Below, in pieces: positions 1-6,737 of a stretch of 10,327 nucleotides of DNA. Position numbers and translations under genes: made by a program. The notes under the pieces were generated by a model that ran no database searches, was not told where the DNA came from, and saw nothing but the letters and a program-made list of their open reading frames with translations. The DNA comes from Fidelibacterota bacterium (GTDB taxonomy: Bacteria > Fidelibacterota > Fidelibacteria > Fidelibacterales > DSDE01). How positions within the stretch are numbered: the first letter of the stretch is position 1; each line of letters starts with the position of its first letter. The DNA lies in assembly GCA_011049095.1 (NCBI GenBank), contig DSDE01000350.1, positions 1-10,327 on the forward strand, read 5' to 3'.

Positions 1-1034
1 CCTTAATTCTGAGTTTTCTATTTATTCAAGGATGTGGGGACTATAAAAAACTTGCCACTGGCCGTGATGAGCTGATTATGACCATCGCGCCGGATACATT
101 ATGGTCATTGGTCTCAGGCAGTTTACGCAATTTAGTAGAAACTGAAATCCGCACGCCACAATTTGAAAAACTATATGCACTAAAACATATTGAATTGAAT
201 CAATTTAAGGCCTATCGCTATTCTAAAAATATTTTGCTGATGGCCACGCTGGACAAAAATGATCCGGTAAGCGTCTATGTCCGCAGCCTTTTGCCCGCCA
301 ATGGCTTAGAGCTGGTCAAAAACAAAGAACAGTACCTTTTCCCTAGTCCTGATCACATTGCCAAAAGGCAATTTTTCACTATTTATGTTACACCTACAGC
401 AGAAGATATGCAGGAACATATACTCTCTGATGATGGAGAAAAGCTGCCGGAGCTACTGGAAGAAGCTTTTGAGAATCGAATGATGGAGCAGATATATTAT
501 AAGGCAGAAGAAACGGAGATTGCAAAACACCTGATGAATAAATATGGATTTTCTCTGCGACTTCAAAATAATTATATCATTCTCGTAGAAGACCCAAAAC
601 AACAGGTGGTCCATTTGGGAAAGGGAAATCCAAACCGCTGGATTACCATATTCTGGCAAGAAGGTGGATTCAAATCAGTACTCAGCCAAGAGTGGGCCTG
701 GCAAACCCGCTACTGGATCGGTCGAAGGCTTATGGATAATACAACTATTGAAAAAAAGTTTGTCACAAGCCGGACGGTGGACTGGGAGGGAAAAATCGTA
801 CATAATATCCGAGGCTTGTGGTCACACCCAGAAAAAGCAATGGGCGGACCTTTCTCATCATTTTACTTTTATGATGGCGTTACAGACAGAGTCTATTTCA
901 TTGATTTGACAATCTGGGCTCCCGGTGAAACAAAAAATGTTTATCTGCGGCAGATGGAATTTATGGCCAGCACATTCAGCAGTCGTCCAATTGATAAAAA
1001 ATATCAATCCCTCGAAAGGGGCAGGCAGAAATGA
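1..1034 (+). CDS. DUF4837-family lipoprotein (5' partial)
   Basis: Function unknown; the sequence fits the DUF4837 family of envelope lipoproteins. The frame is open from base 3, with no ATG or GTG before base 78, and the residues encoded at 3-35 read as the end of a lipoprotein signal (LILSFLFIQGC). The lipidated Cys is at 33-35, so the start codon lies upstream of the window and the ATG at 78 is internal. After the Cys comes GDYKKLATGRDE, then a family-like block with the residues TLWSLVSGSLR. Near the C-terminus are the family's hallmark residues RGLW and MGGPF (810-854), followed by an APGETK and LRQMEF stretch. Aromatic residues are frequent. The stop overlaps the next start as ATGA, which points to translational coupling. 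The family call rests on recalled pattern similarity and no search was run. The alternative is an unclassified envelope lipoprotein. Confidence 0.8.
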   Translation, partial: LILSFLFIQGCGDYKKLATGRDELIMTIAPDTLWSLVSGSLRNLVETEIRTPQFEKLYALKHIELNQFKAYRYSKNILLMATLDKNDPVSVYVRSLLPANGLELVKNKEQYLFPSPDHIAKRQFFTIYVTPTAEDMQEHILSDDGEKLPELLEEAFENRMMEQIYYKAEETEIAKHLMNKYGFSLRLQNNYIILVEDPKQQVVHLGKGNPNRWITIFWQEGGFKSVLSQEWAWQTRYWIGRRLMDNTTIEKKFVTSRTVDWEGKIVHNIRGLWSHPEKAMGGPFSSFYFYDGVTDRVYFIDLTIWAPGETKNVYLRQMEFMASTFSSRPIDKKYQSLERGRQK

Positions 1035-2128
1035 AAAATAAGACAATCCTTTGGATCTTTTTTTCGGCGCTTCTATTAACAGGATGCGGCACATCTCAAA
1101 TCAGCACCGAGAAAGAGGCAGCAAAATACTACAATCTCTATCTTGAAGGAAAAACTGAAGCTATCAACAATCTATCACTTGCGTTTCTTGATACAGAAGG
1201 AACACCACCAACAGTGCGAAAAGCAGCTCTTCGCTATATGGTGCGCTCAGGTGATGCTCAAGCCCGGGCCGCACTGCTAAAGTATGCCAGCGATCAAAAA
1301 GTCCCAGAACCCGATATACTGCAAACACTTAGCGATGAGATAGCCGCCCAAAAAGCAGTAAGCTGGACGCCGCTTGCCTTAAAAATGTATAAAGCATATA
1401 TGGACCAAAGCTTTCAGCTTCAAAACAGTATGCTGGGAGCCATATATGAATCCAGTGGCGCCGCTCAGATTACCCAGATGATTGAAGTCTATGAATACAC
1501 CCGCAGCAACCTCAATGTGGTGGATGAAAATATAAGCCGCCTACTTGGCAAATTTGATGACCAGGCCGTCATCCCACTTCTGATAAACATTGTGAATGAT
1601 CCTAAAAAAAATATCCGGGTCAGAGAAACAGCCCTTTTGCTCCTCAGTGAGAAAAATGATCCTAGAATTGCTGATGTGCTGACAAAATTATTAGGCGACC
1701 CCAAACAGGAACTAATGATTCGAGATTTTGCTTTTAATGTTTTAGAAACTGGTTCCGATGAAAAGATACTTTTAGCGCTGCTTGAGTTTCTCCAACGAAA
1801 TAAAGCAAAAGAAAACAAAATGATGGCGGCTATCACAGAAGCACTTGGCAACTATGGCAATCCTGCCATAATTCCTTCGCTCCAATTTATCTACGAAAAT
1901 TTAAGCTTCCCCTATCAACTCAGAGAAGAAGCCCTCAGCGCGTTAATCAAATTTGATAATCGAGATGTACTTGAATTTTTAATAATTAAAACTTACGAAA
2001 CCGGTCAATACTATTTTTGTGAAGCTGTTTCAGACGCAGTTAGCAAGAGCGGGAATCGGGAATTGCGGCAAATGATGGAGATAGCTGCCCTGCAAGACCA
2101 GATGAAGAGAAGTGGAGGCCAAAAATGA
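1031..2128 (+). CDS. HEAT-like repeat lipoprotein
   Basis: A 365-residue putative lipoprotein with no assigned function. Residues 1-19 form a clear signal peptide with a lipobox (LLTGC), and lipidated Cys19 anchors the mature protein to a membrane. The rest is almost wholly helical. It contains paired-helix units of HEAT or armadillo type, for example around residues 60-95 (VRKAALRYMV) and 165-330, where 'D-P-x-x-x-x-R-x-x-A-L-x-L-L' and 'xAIIPSLxxI' patterns recur. Such solenoids usually serve as protein-binding scaffolds, which would suit an assembly role in the envelope. It starts inside the previous gene's stop and ends inside the next gene's start, both as ATGA, so its level is probably tied to both neighbours. 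No catalytic motif was seen. The repeat call is by eye and the repeats are degenerate. Confidence 0.75.
   Translation: MKNKTILWIFFSALLLTGCGTSQISTEKEAAKYYNLYLEGKTEAINNLSLAFLDTEGTPPTVRKAALRYMVRSGDAQARAALLKYASDQKVPEPDILQTLSDEIAAQKAVSWTPLALKMYKAYMDQSFQLQNSMLGAIYESSGAAQITQMIEVYEYTRSNLNVVDENISRLLGKFDDQAVIPLLINIVNDPKKNIRVRETALLLLSEKNDPRIADVLTKLLGDPKQELMIRDFAFNVLETGSDEKILLALLEFLQRNKAKENKMMAAITEALGNYGNPAIIPSLQFIYENLSFPYQLREEALSALIKFDNRDVLEFLIIKTYETGQYYFCEAVSDAVSKSGNRELRQMMEIAALQDQMKRSGGQK
2114..2118 (+). promoter_or_regulatory. Shine-Dalgarno site of the third envelope gene
   Basis: GGAGG stands 6 bases before the ATG at 2125. It supports that start and shows the gene has its own ribosome site besides the ATGA overlap. 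Confidence 0.75.
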
Positions 2129-2847
2129 AAAGAGCGCAATTCATTCTGCTTTTGTCCATCATTGCTGCAACCATGCTTGCCGCACAGCTTGGCGCGCCGG
2201 CCCAGGAAGCCTTTATTCGCCCAAGAGAATCCACTGCATTTTCAGATAAAAGTGACGATATTCAGAAGCTTCGCCAGGATCTCCATCAATTGCGGGAAGA
2301 AATCACAATTTATAAGCAGCAAGTCAATCTCCCAATCATTCGTGAAGAGATAAAAAAGATGGTAAAAGTGCCGCTAATGACTCACCGCATACTTTTAAGA
2401 AACGGCACAATTGTCAATGGCTCGATACTTTCAGAAAATCTCAATCAGCTTGTCCTTCAGACACAAATTGGTGAGATTACCATTGCCCGTAGTCAGGTCA
2501 GCTCTATTGAAGAGATAGATTTAGGAAATCCAATTCTAAGCCTTCACGGCGCCATCGAAGAAAAAACTTTCCCTAACCGGAAGGAATACACGGGAAAAAT
2601 TTATAATATTGGTGCGAGACGCGCGGATTTCGCACGAATTCTTTTCCATTTATATAATGATCAAACAGAAAAGATTGCGGTTGACAGCGCTTTTGTCATC
2701 GGTTCAGAGATATTTTATCTTAGCGGCATTTACTCAATGAGCGCAATAATGCCAGGAGAAACAGCAAGCTTTCACTGTATTGTACCAATTTCGGGACAAA
2801 ATGTCAGTTACTATACAACAGAAATTCGCTTTGAGCACTTTGAGTAG
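2125..2847 (+). CDS. Exported coiled-coil protein with FxLYD-like domain
   Basis: A 240-residue protein of unknown function, probably exported. Residues 1-20 or so form a signal peptide (KR, a hydrophobic core, then small residues, with possible cleavage after A20 or A26). No Cys lies at the cleavage region, so it appears not to be a lipoprotein. Residues about 43-68 look like a short coiled coil rich in Q, L, R and E. Residues 86-132 resemble a compact beta domain (RILLRNGTIVNGSIL, then a second strand pair ending in a Q-V-S-S-I-E-E pattern) of the kind seen in small LSm-like folds. Residues about 143-238 fit an FxLYD-like beta sandwich: GKIYNIG, then ILFHLYN, then MPGETASFHC. Such domains are common in secreted proteins. 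It is the last gene of the + strand operon and ends 5 bases before the stop of the convergent kinase gene. Confidence 0.7.
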   Translation: MKRAQFILLLSIIAATMLAAQLGAPAQEAFIRPRESTAFSDKSDDIQKLRQDLHQLREEITIYKQQVNLPIIREEIKKMVKVPLMTHRILLRNGTIVNGSILSENLNQLVLQTQIGEITIARSQVSSIEEIDLGNPILSLHGAIEEKTFPNRKEYTGKIYNIGARRADFARILFHLYNDQTEKIAVDSAFVIGSEIFYLSGIYSMSAIMPGETASFHCIVPISGQNVSYYTTEIRFEHFE

Positions 2848-2861
2848 CTTCTTTAGCGAAT
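2824..2861. repeat. Imperfect hairpin at the convergent gene junction
   Basis: A perfect 7-base inverted repeat, ATTCGCT at 2824-2830 and AGCGAAT at 2855-2861, encloses both facing stop codons. The loop is 24 bases long and there is no T-tract on either side, so it is at best a weak bidirectional terminator and may be chance. Confidence 0.25.
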
Positions 2862-4676
2862 ACCTTCCCGAACGACTTTTAAAACCATCTCATAGTCAAA
2901 GGGCTTTTTCAGACTGTTTTTAAATCCATATTTTTCAGGATGATGGATGACGGGATTATCGGTAAAGCCACTAATGGCAATGGCATAAATATTTTCATTT
3001 ATCTCCTTCAAGCGGCCCAAAACCTCAACACCATCCATATCGCCAGGCAAAGTAAGGTCAATAATTACAAGATCAAATGGCTCGCCGCGAAAACAATGAT
3101 CCTGATAAATCTGAATTGCCTCCTGCGCACTGCCCCTGCCTACTGTTTTAATGCCAATTCGCTCTAAAATCTTCTCTATAACCAGCCTCACTTCCATCAC
3201 ATCATCGAGCACCAACACCTGTTTGAGATGATCCTGCTCTTTGACAGTTAGTGAATCTGCCTGATTTCGGGCTGGCAGATAGATTGTAAACCTGGTGCCA
3301 ATTCCTTCCTCCAGGCTGGCGCTGATATGACCTTTGTGTTTTTGAATTATTTTCTGTACAATACTGAGCCCCATCCCTACCCCATTAAGTACCGTAGATA
3401 CAAAAGGCTCAAAAATCCGATCAACTAAATAGTCGGGAATATGCTTGCCAGTGTCGCTGACGATGACTTTTATATGCGGACCAGGTGCAAGAAGCATCTC
3501 ATTGCCGTCCGAAATGGAAACATTTTCAGCGCTGATATAAAGCAAGCCATTATTGGGCATTGCTTGCCGGGCATTTAGGAAAAGATTGGTAAAAACCTGG
3601 GCAATTTGGTTTGTGTCAATCCTGGCCAGCCAAAGATCCTTTTGAATTTGGACATCGGTCTTAATTACTGTGCCGCTCAAAGTCAGACGCAGTGCATCTG
3701 TAATAATAGTCCGCAGCGAATAATCGGCTATAACTGGTGTTTCATCCTTTCCATAGCTAAGCAACTGCTCAGTGAGCCCCCGTGCTTTATTAACACCTTC
3801 TTCGGCAAAGCTGAGATATTTGATAAATTCAGAACATCGTTCATCGGCAAACATTCGAGCAAGACTGATATTGCCAAGAATTATGGAAAGCAGATTGTTA
3901 AAATCGTGTGCTATTCCAGAGGCCAGATTACCAATAGCACTGATTTTATCGCGGCGAATAATCTCTTCCTGTAGCCGTTTAAAACGTGTGATGTCTCTCA
4001 AAATACCTAAGGTTGCCGGTTTCCCATTCCACTCAATATCTAAGTCGGTAATTTCCAGGTCCATAACCGAATCCTGGCCAGTTTTTATTTTAAACTCATT
4101 TATTCTATGCTCTCGATTCAGCCGGCTGCGAAGGGTAAAGGGCGGCTTATCCTCTTCTACCACCACAATTTTGTCTAAAAGATAATCCGGCGTAATCTCT
4201 GTTTGTAAATCGTAATCCATAAGCTTGAAAAGTGAGCTGTTTTGATAGACAAAATGATTATTTTGAATAACATAGACGCCTTCATAAATCTTGCCCAATA
4301 TGGCCAGTAAATTTGATTCTGCCTGGCTCTCACCCAATTGTGCCAACGGAATCAGACGAACCACATATCCAGCAGGCTGATCACCCGCCCCGTAAAGTGC
4401 TTCTGTATAATGCAGATATTTGAATGCCTGCTGCTCTCTCCCATTGATCACAATAAGGGTAGGCAGCGAAATATTCTCAAGAATAAATTGTTTATATTCG
4501 AGAGAAATCCGTTCTTCGTCATCATTGAACAAGCGCTCAAAATATCGTGAACCCTGCAGCCAATTTTGGTCACTGATACTGAAGAAAGCTTCATTCCGGA
4601 AAAATATTGTAAAGCTTGTGTCAAGAAGCATCACCGGGAAAGTCGCTTTTTTTGCTTGCCTGATAAAAGTCTTCAT
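2853..4676 (-). CDS. Hybrid sensor histidine kinase (PAS-PAS-HisKA-HATPase-REC)
   Basis: A 607-residue soluble hybrid kinase without membrane segments. Two PAS-like regions lie at about 10-110 and 125-235. The HisKA region at 240-310 carries the phospho-acceptor His257 in an H-box (SGIAHDFNNLL). The ATPase domain (about 320-470) has the N-box Asn364/Asn368, the G1 motif D408-T-G, the FEPF box at 422-425 and the G2 motif GVGMGLS at 432-438. The C-terminal receiver (485-605) has Asp491/Asp492, phospho-site Asp540, Ser569 and Lys591, so it is complete. Two oddities: the usual Gly after D-T-G-x in the G1 box is His412, and the Lys often found after the F-box is missing (FVSTVLNG). The start overlaps the upstream MORN gene's stop as ATGA and has its own GGAGG site. 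It is the last gene of the minus-strand run. The signal sensed cannot be told from the sequence. Confidence 0.93.
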   Translation of the reverse strand: MKTFIRQAKKATFPVMLLDTSFTIFFRNEAFFSISDQNWLQGSRYFERLFNDDEERISLEYKQFILENISLPTLIVINGREQQAFKYLHYTEALYGAGDQPAGYVVRLIPLAQLGESQAESNLLAILGKIYEGVYVIQNNHFVYQNSSLFKLMDYDLQTEITPDYLLDKIVVVEEDKPPFTLRSRLNREHRINEFKIKTGQDSVMDLEITDLDIEWNGKPATLGILRDITRFKRLQEEIIRRDKISAIGNLASGIAHDFNNLLSIILGNISLARMFADERCSEFIKYLSFAEEGVNKARGLTEQLLSYGKDETPVIADYSLRTIITDALRLTLSGTVIKTDVQIQKDLWLARIDTNQIAQVFTNLFLNARQAMPNNGLLYISAENVSISDGNEMLLAPGPHIKVIVSDTGKHIPDYLVDRIFEPFVSTVLNGVGMGLSIVQKIIQKHKGHISASLEEGIGTRFTIYLPARNQADSLTVKEQDHLKQVLVLDDVMEVRLVIEKILERIGIKTVGRGSAQEAIQIYQDHCFRGEPFDLVIIDLTLPGDMDGVEVLGRLKEINENIYAIAISGFTDNPVIHHPEKYGFKNSLKKPFDYEMVLKVVREGIR

Positions 4677-5728
4677 TCCTTTTGCCTCCGGTGACTAATT
4701 CCTTTAGTCGTGTTTTGATATTGCATCCCGTAAAGATGCTCCATTTGTTCCAAATTTATCTTTTGCTCATTTTCTTTATATCCATAATCTGTTTGCCAGC
4801 TGAGATTTCCGCTTTTATCGTAGTATTTCCATACGCCGGCTGGTTTTCCCCGCACATAGTAGCGAATCGTTTTGCACTGGCCAGCAGGATACCACTCTGT
4901 CCAATTTCCATGGGGTAAATCAAAGAAATATTCCGCCTGCATCATCATTATTCCATCGGGGAAAAAACTATACCAGATTCCGTGTTTTAACCCATTATGA
5001 AAAAAACCCCGATTCTTTTGCTGTCCATTTTGGAAATATTCAAAAAAAGGGCCATGAAGTCTATTGTGCTGATAATTCAATACCTTCTCCAGCTTAGCAT
5101 CCGTATAATAAAAAGACCATTTCCCAAAGCGTTCATTCTCTATATATTCACCGCTTCTTTGTACTATGCCATTATCAAAATAACTTATCCATTGTCCGTG
5201 TCTTTTTCCAAAACGATACTCAATTCTATATTTTAGCTTTCCATTGGAATGCCAGCTCAACCATATCCCATCTGGCTGATCTTGATGATATCTTCGTTCT
5301 TCCAATAAAAGTCCATTTTTTGAGTAATCACTGAAAGAACCGTGTCTTTTTCCTTGCTTCCAGTAGCCTATAGATGCCAGTTGACCAGAGGCATACCAGC
5401 TCTTTGATTCGCCATTGAGAAGGCCATCAGAATATTCCATAGACTCAATTAGCCTTCCTATGGGAGACCAGCGCTGCCATTTTCCATGTTTCAAACCATC
5501 TTTAAAGGCAATTCGGTAGGCATCAATACCCCAGGGATAGGCTCTTTCAATCTGGCCGGTATAGGGTTCAGCAAGCTGCAGATAGGGATTATACACAAGG
5601 TAGCGGGCGTCATATTGAGGAATGGAAACAGAGCTGCACGAAAAGAGAAATGATGATAATAAAATCGACATCAAAAATGGGAAATCAGGAGAATAATGCT
5701 TTGACCTATTTTCCCTTTTTCTTATCAC
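4673..5728 (-). CDS. MORN-type repeat lipoprotein
   Basis: A repeat-built lipoprotein, about 351 residues from the chosen start. Residues 54-317 are eleven tandem units of exactly 24 residues each, with a 'GxxHGxWxxxxxxGxlxxxxxY' pattern. This is the MORN-variant repeat found in proteins often auto-named 'YwqK family antitoxin', a name that says little about function. Before the repeats is a signal with lipobox FLFSC, Cys31 being the lipid site, so the repeats should sit in the periplasm or on the surface. Start choice: the GTG at 5728 gives a positively charged n-region (IRKRENRSK) before the hydrophobic core; the ATG at 5671 leaves only MSILLSSFLFSC with no charge and no Shine-Dalgarno; an ATG at 5761 is also possible. 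The chosen start overlaps the REC-DHp gene by 23 bases, and the stop overlaps the kinase start. Identity of the repeats is sure; the start is not. Confidence 0.8.
   Translation of the reverse strand: MIRKRENRSKHYSPDFPFLMSILLSSFLFSCSSVSIPQYDARYLVYNPYLQLAEPYTGQIERAYPWGIDAYRIAFKDGLKHGKWQRWSPIGRLIESMEYSDGLLNGESKSWYASGQLASIGYWKQGKRHGSFSDYSKNGLLLEERRYHQDQPDGIWLSWHSNGKLKYRIEYRFGKRHGQWISYFDNGIVQRSGEYIENERFGKWSFYYTDAKLEKVLNYQHNRLHGPFFEYFQNGQQKNRGFFHNGLKHGIWYSFFPDGIMMMQAEYFFDLPHGNWTEWYPAGQCKTIRYYVRGKPAGVWKYYDKSGNLSWQTDYGYKENEQKINLEQMEHLYGMQYQNTTKGISHRRQKE
4685..4689 (-). promoter_or_regulatory. Shine-Dalgarno site of the hybrid kinase
   Basis: GGAGG on the minus strand, 8 bases before the ATG at 4676, lies inside the end of the MORN lipoprotein gene. 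It supports that start, giving the ATGA overlap. Confidence 0.65.
4778..5569 (-). repeat. Eleven tandem 72-bp (24-residue) MORN-type units
   Basis: The coding repeats run without a single insertion or deletion, 264 residues in register. A Gly at unit position 5 is kept in all eleven units, and a Gly at position 14 in nearly all (unit six has Ala). Trp, Phe or Tyr usually fills positions 7 and 10. The units have diverged strongly, so this is an old array and not a recent expansion. Confidence 0.85.
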
Positions 5729-6488
5729 TTTCTTTCCAGACGACCATTTTTTCGGCCTCATGATAGGTAGAAAGTTCAATCTCTGCAGTTTCCCGATATT
5801 TTTTTAGAATACTATGAATCCGATCCATAGCCACCTGAACCTGATTTAATATAGCCTTATGCTCATCTTCCACCAATATTGGGTCAAGGATTCCAAAAAG
5901 AAGATCAAGAAAGCCTTTTAGAGCCATAAGGGGCTGATTAAGCTCATGATTTGCTGTTGTACCCATAGCCAGGGCAGTGTTCATTCTTTCCAAACGAATC
6001 AGTTCTTCTTGTGTAAATCTCAGCTCTTCCAGTGATCGGTTCAGTTGCGTTTCAATCAGGTTTCTCTTTTTAATTTCACTATTCAGGAGATTAATGGTAG
6101 AGCGAAGCTGTATATGGGTTTTCACTCTTGCCAGCAGCTCATGCATTCGAAAGGGTTTTTTAATATAATCAACAGCGCCGATGGCAAAAGCCTGTTGAAT
6201 TGACTCATCATCATCCCTTCCGGTCAGAAATACTATGGGAATACCGGAAAGGTCCGGATTTTCCTTGATATGCTTAGCCACTTCATAGCCATCCATATCA
6301 TCCATCATTACATCGAGAAGAATCAAATCAAAGGCATAGAGTTCACAAAGGAAAAGGGCTTCTGAGCCACTAACTGCAGTTTCGACCCGGTAGCCTTGCT
6401 TTTCTAATCTCTGGGCCACAATGGTACGGCTGACATCATTGTCATCCACAAGCAAAACACTATTTTTTACATATTCATTATCAGTCAT
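5706..6488 (-). CDS. Response regulator with C-terminal HisKA-like DHp domain, no ATPase domain
   Basis: A 260-residue soluble signalling protein. The receiver domain (about 9-125) is complete: Asp15/Asp16, phospho-site Asp59, Thr89 and Lys111 before Pro112. A coiled-coil linker (about 130-170) leads to a HisKA-like dimerisation helix pair (about 165-235) with an H-box at His181 (ANHELNQPLMAL), the form typical of true kinases. The protein then ends in a Lys-rich tail (KESDKKKGK) with no N, G1 or G2 box. It therefore should not be able to phosphorylate itself with ATP, but it could pass phosphate between Asp59 and His181 or take it from the hybrid kinase two genes downstream. The ATG at 6488 has a weak GGTGA about 5 bases before it. 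The 3' end overlaps the MORN lipoprotein gene. An alternative is a degenerate kinase that keeps only its dimerisation role. Confidence 0.85.
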   Translation of the reverse strand: MTDNEYVKNSVLLVDDNDVSRTIVAQRLEKQGYRVETAVSGSEALFLCELYAFDLILLDVMMDDMDGYEVAKHIKENPDLSGIPIVFLTGRDDDESIQQAFAIGAVDYIKKPFRMHELLARVKTHIQLRSTINLLNSEIKKRNLIETQLNRSLEELRFTQEELIRLERMNTALAMGTTANHELNQPLMALKGFLDLLFGILDPILVEDEHKAILNQVQVAMDRIHSILKKYRETAEIELSTYHEAEKMVVWKESDKKKGK

Positions 6489-6512
6489 TTTTCACCAGTA
6501 AATAATTGAGCC

Positions 6513-6721
6513 TCAAAGACTGAGAATATGCTTAAGTCGATCAAGAATCTCATGAATGTTTTTCAGGCCTTTACTCTCAGCTTGCTCCGCCAAAGTTCCC
6601 CAGACCGGCTCGCCACAGAGCAAACAATACCCATTTCCATCAAAGGCCTCACCAATTGAGGGTCTTCATCTACCAAATTTTCTATAAAAATTTCTTTGCC
6701 AACAATTTTGCTTTTCTCCAT
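6513..6721 (-). pseudogene. DUF1858-domain protein, broken by a one-base loss
   Basis: A small gene in the 249-base gap between the flavoenzyme and the REC-DHp gene. From the ATG at 6721 the frame reads MEKSKIVGKEIFIENLVDED, then PQLVRPLMEMG, and then runs into an unrelated tail with a stop at 6563. The -1 frame carries the rest of a DUF1858 domain: GYCLLCGEPVWG, TLAEQAESKGL, and a stop at 6513. Adding one base in the G-run at 6630-6632 joins them into a 69-residue protein, a normal length for a stand-alone DUF1858 domain, with a C-L-L-C motif. The domain's function is unknown; the paired cysteines suggest metal or redox chemistry. It lies 16 bases after the flavoenzyme's stop, so the two were probably co-transcribed. 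It may be a true recent frameshift or a sequencing error. Confidence 0.72.
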
Positions 6722-6737
6722 TATGAAATACTCAGAT

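Noticed and set aside
78..80. ATG at 78 as the start of the first gene
   Set aside because: The same frame is open to the window edge and encodes a lipoprotein signal ending in Cys at 33-35, so the true start is upstream.
3606..4185. Long open frames on the + strand opposite the hybrid kinase
   Set aside because: They are antisense shadows of the kinase coding sequence, with no family features and no ribosome sites of note.
4673..5728. Antitoxin role for the MORN-repeat protein, as suggested by the common 'YwqK family antitoxin' label
   Set aside because: It is a large lipoprotein between signalling genes with no toxin-like partner; the label reflects repeat similarity only.
6563..6721. A real 52-residue protein from the ATG at 6721 to the stop at 6563, or programmed -1 frameshifting
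   Set aside because: The tail after MEMG is not domain-like, while the other frame completes DUF1858. No X-XXY-YYZ slippery heptamer or strong downstream stem was seen at the junction.
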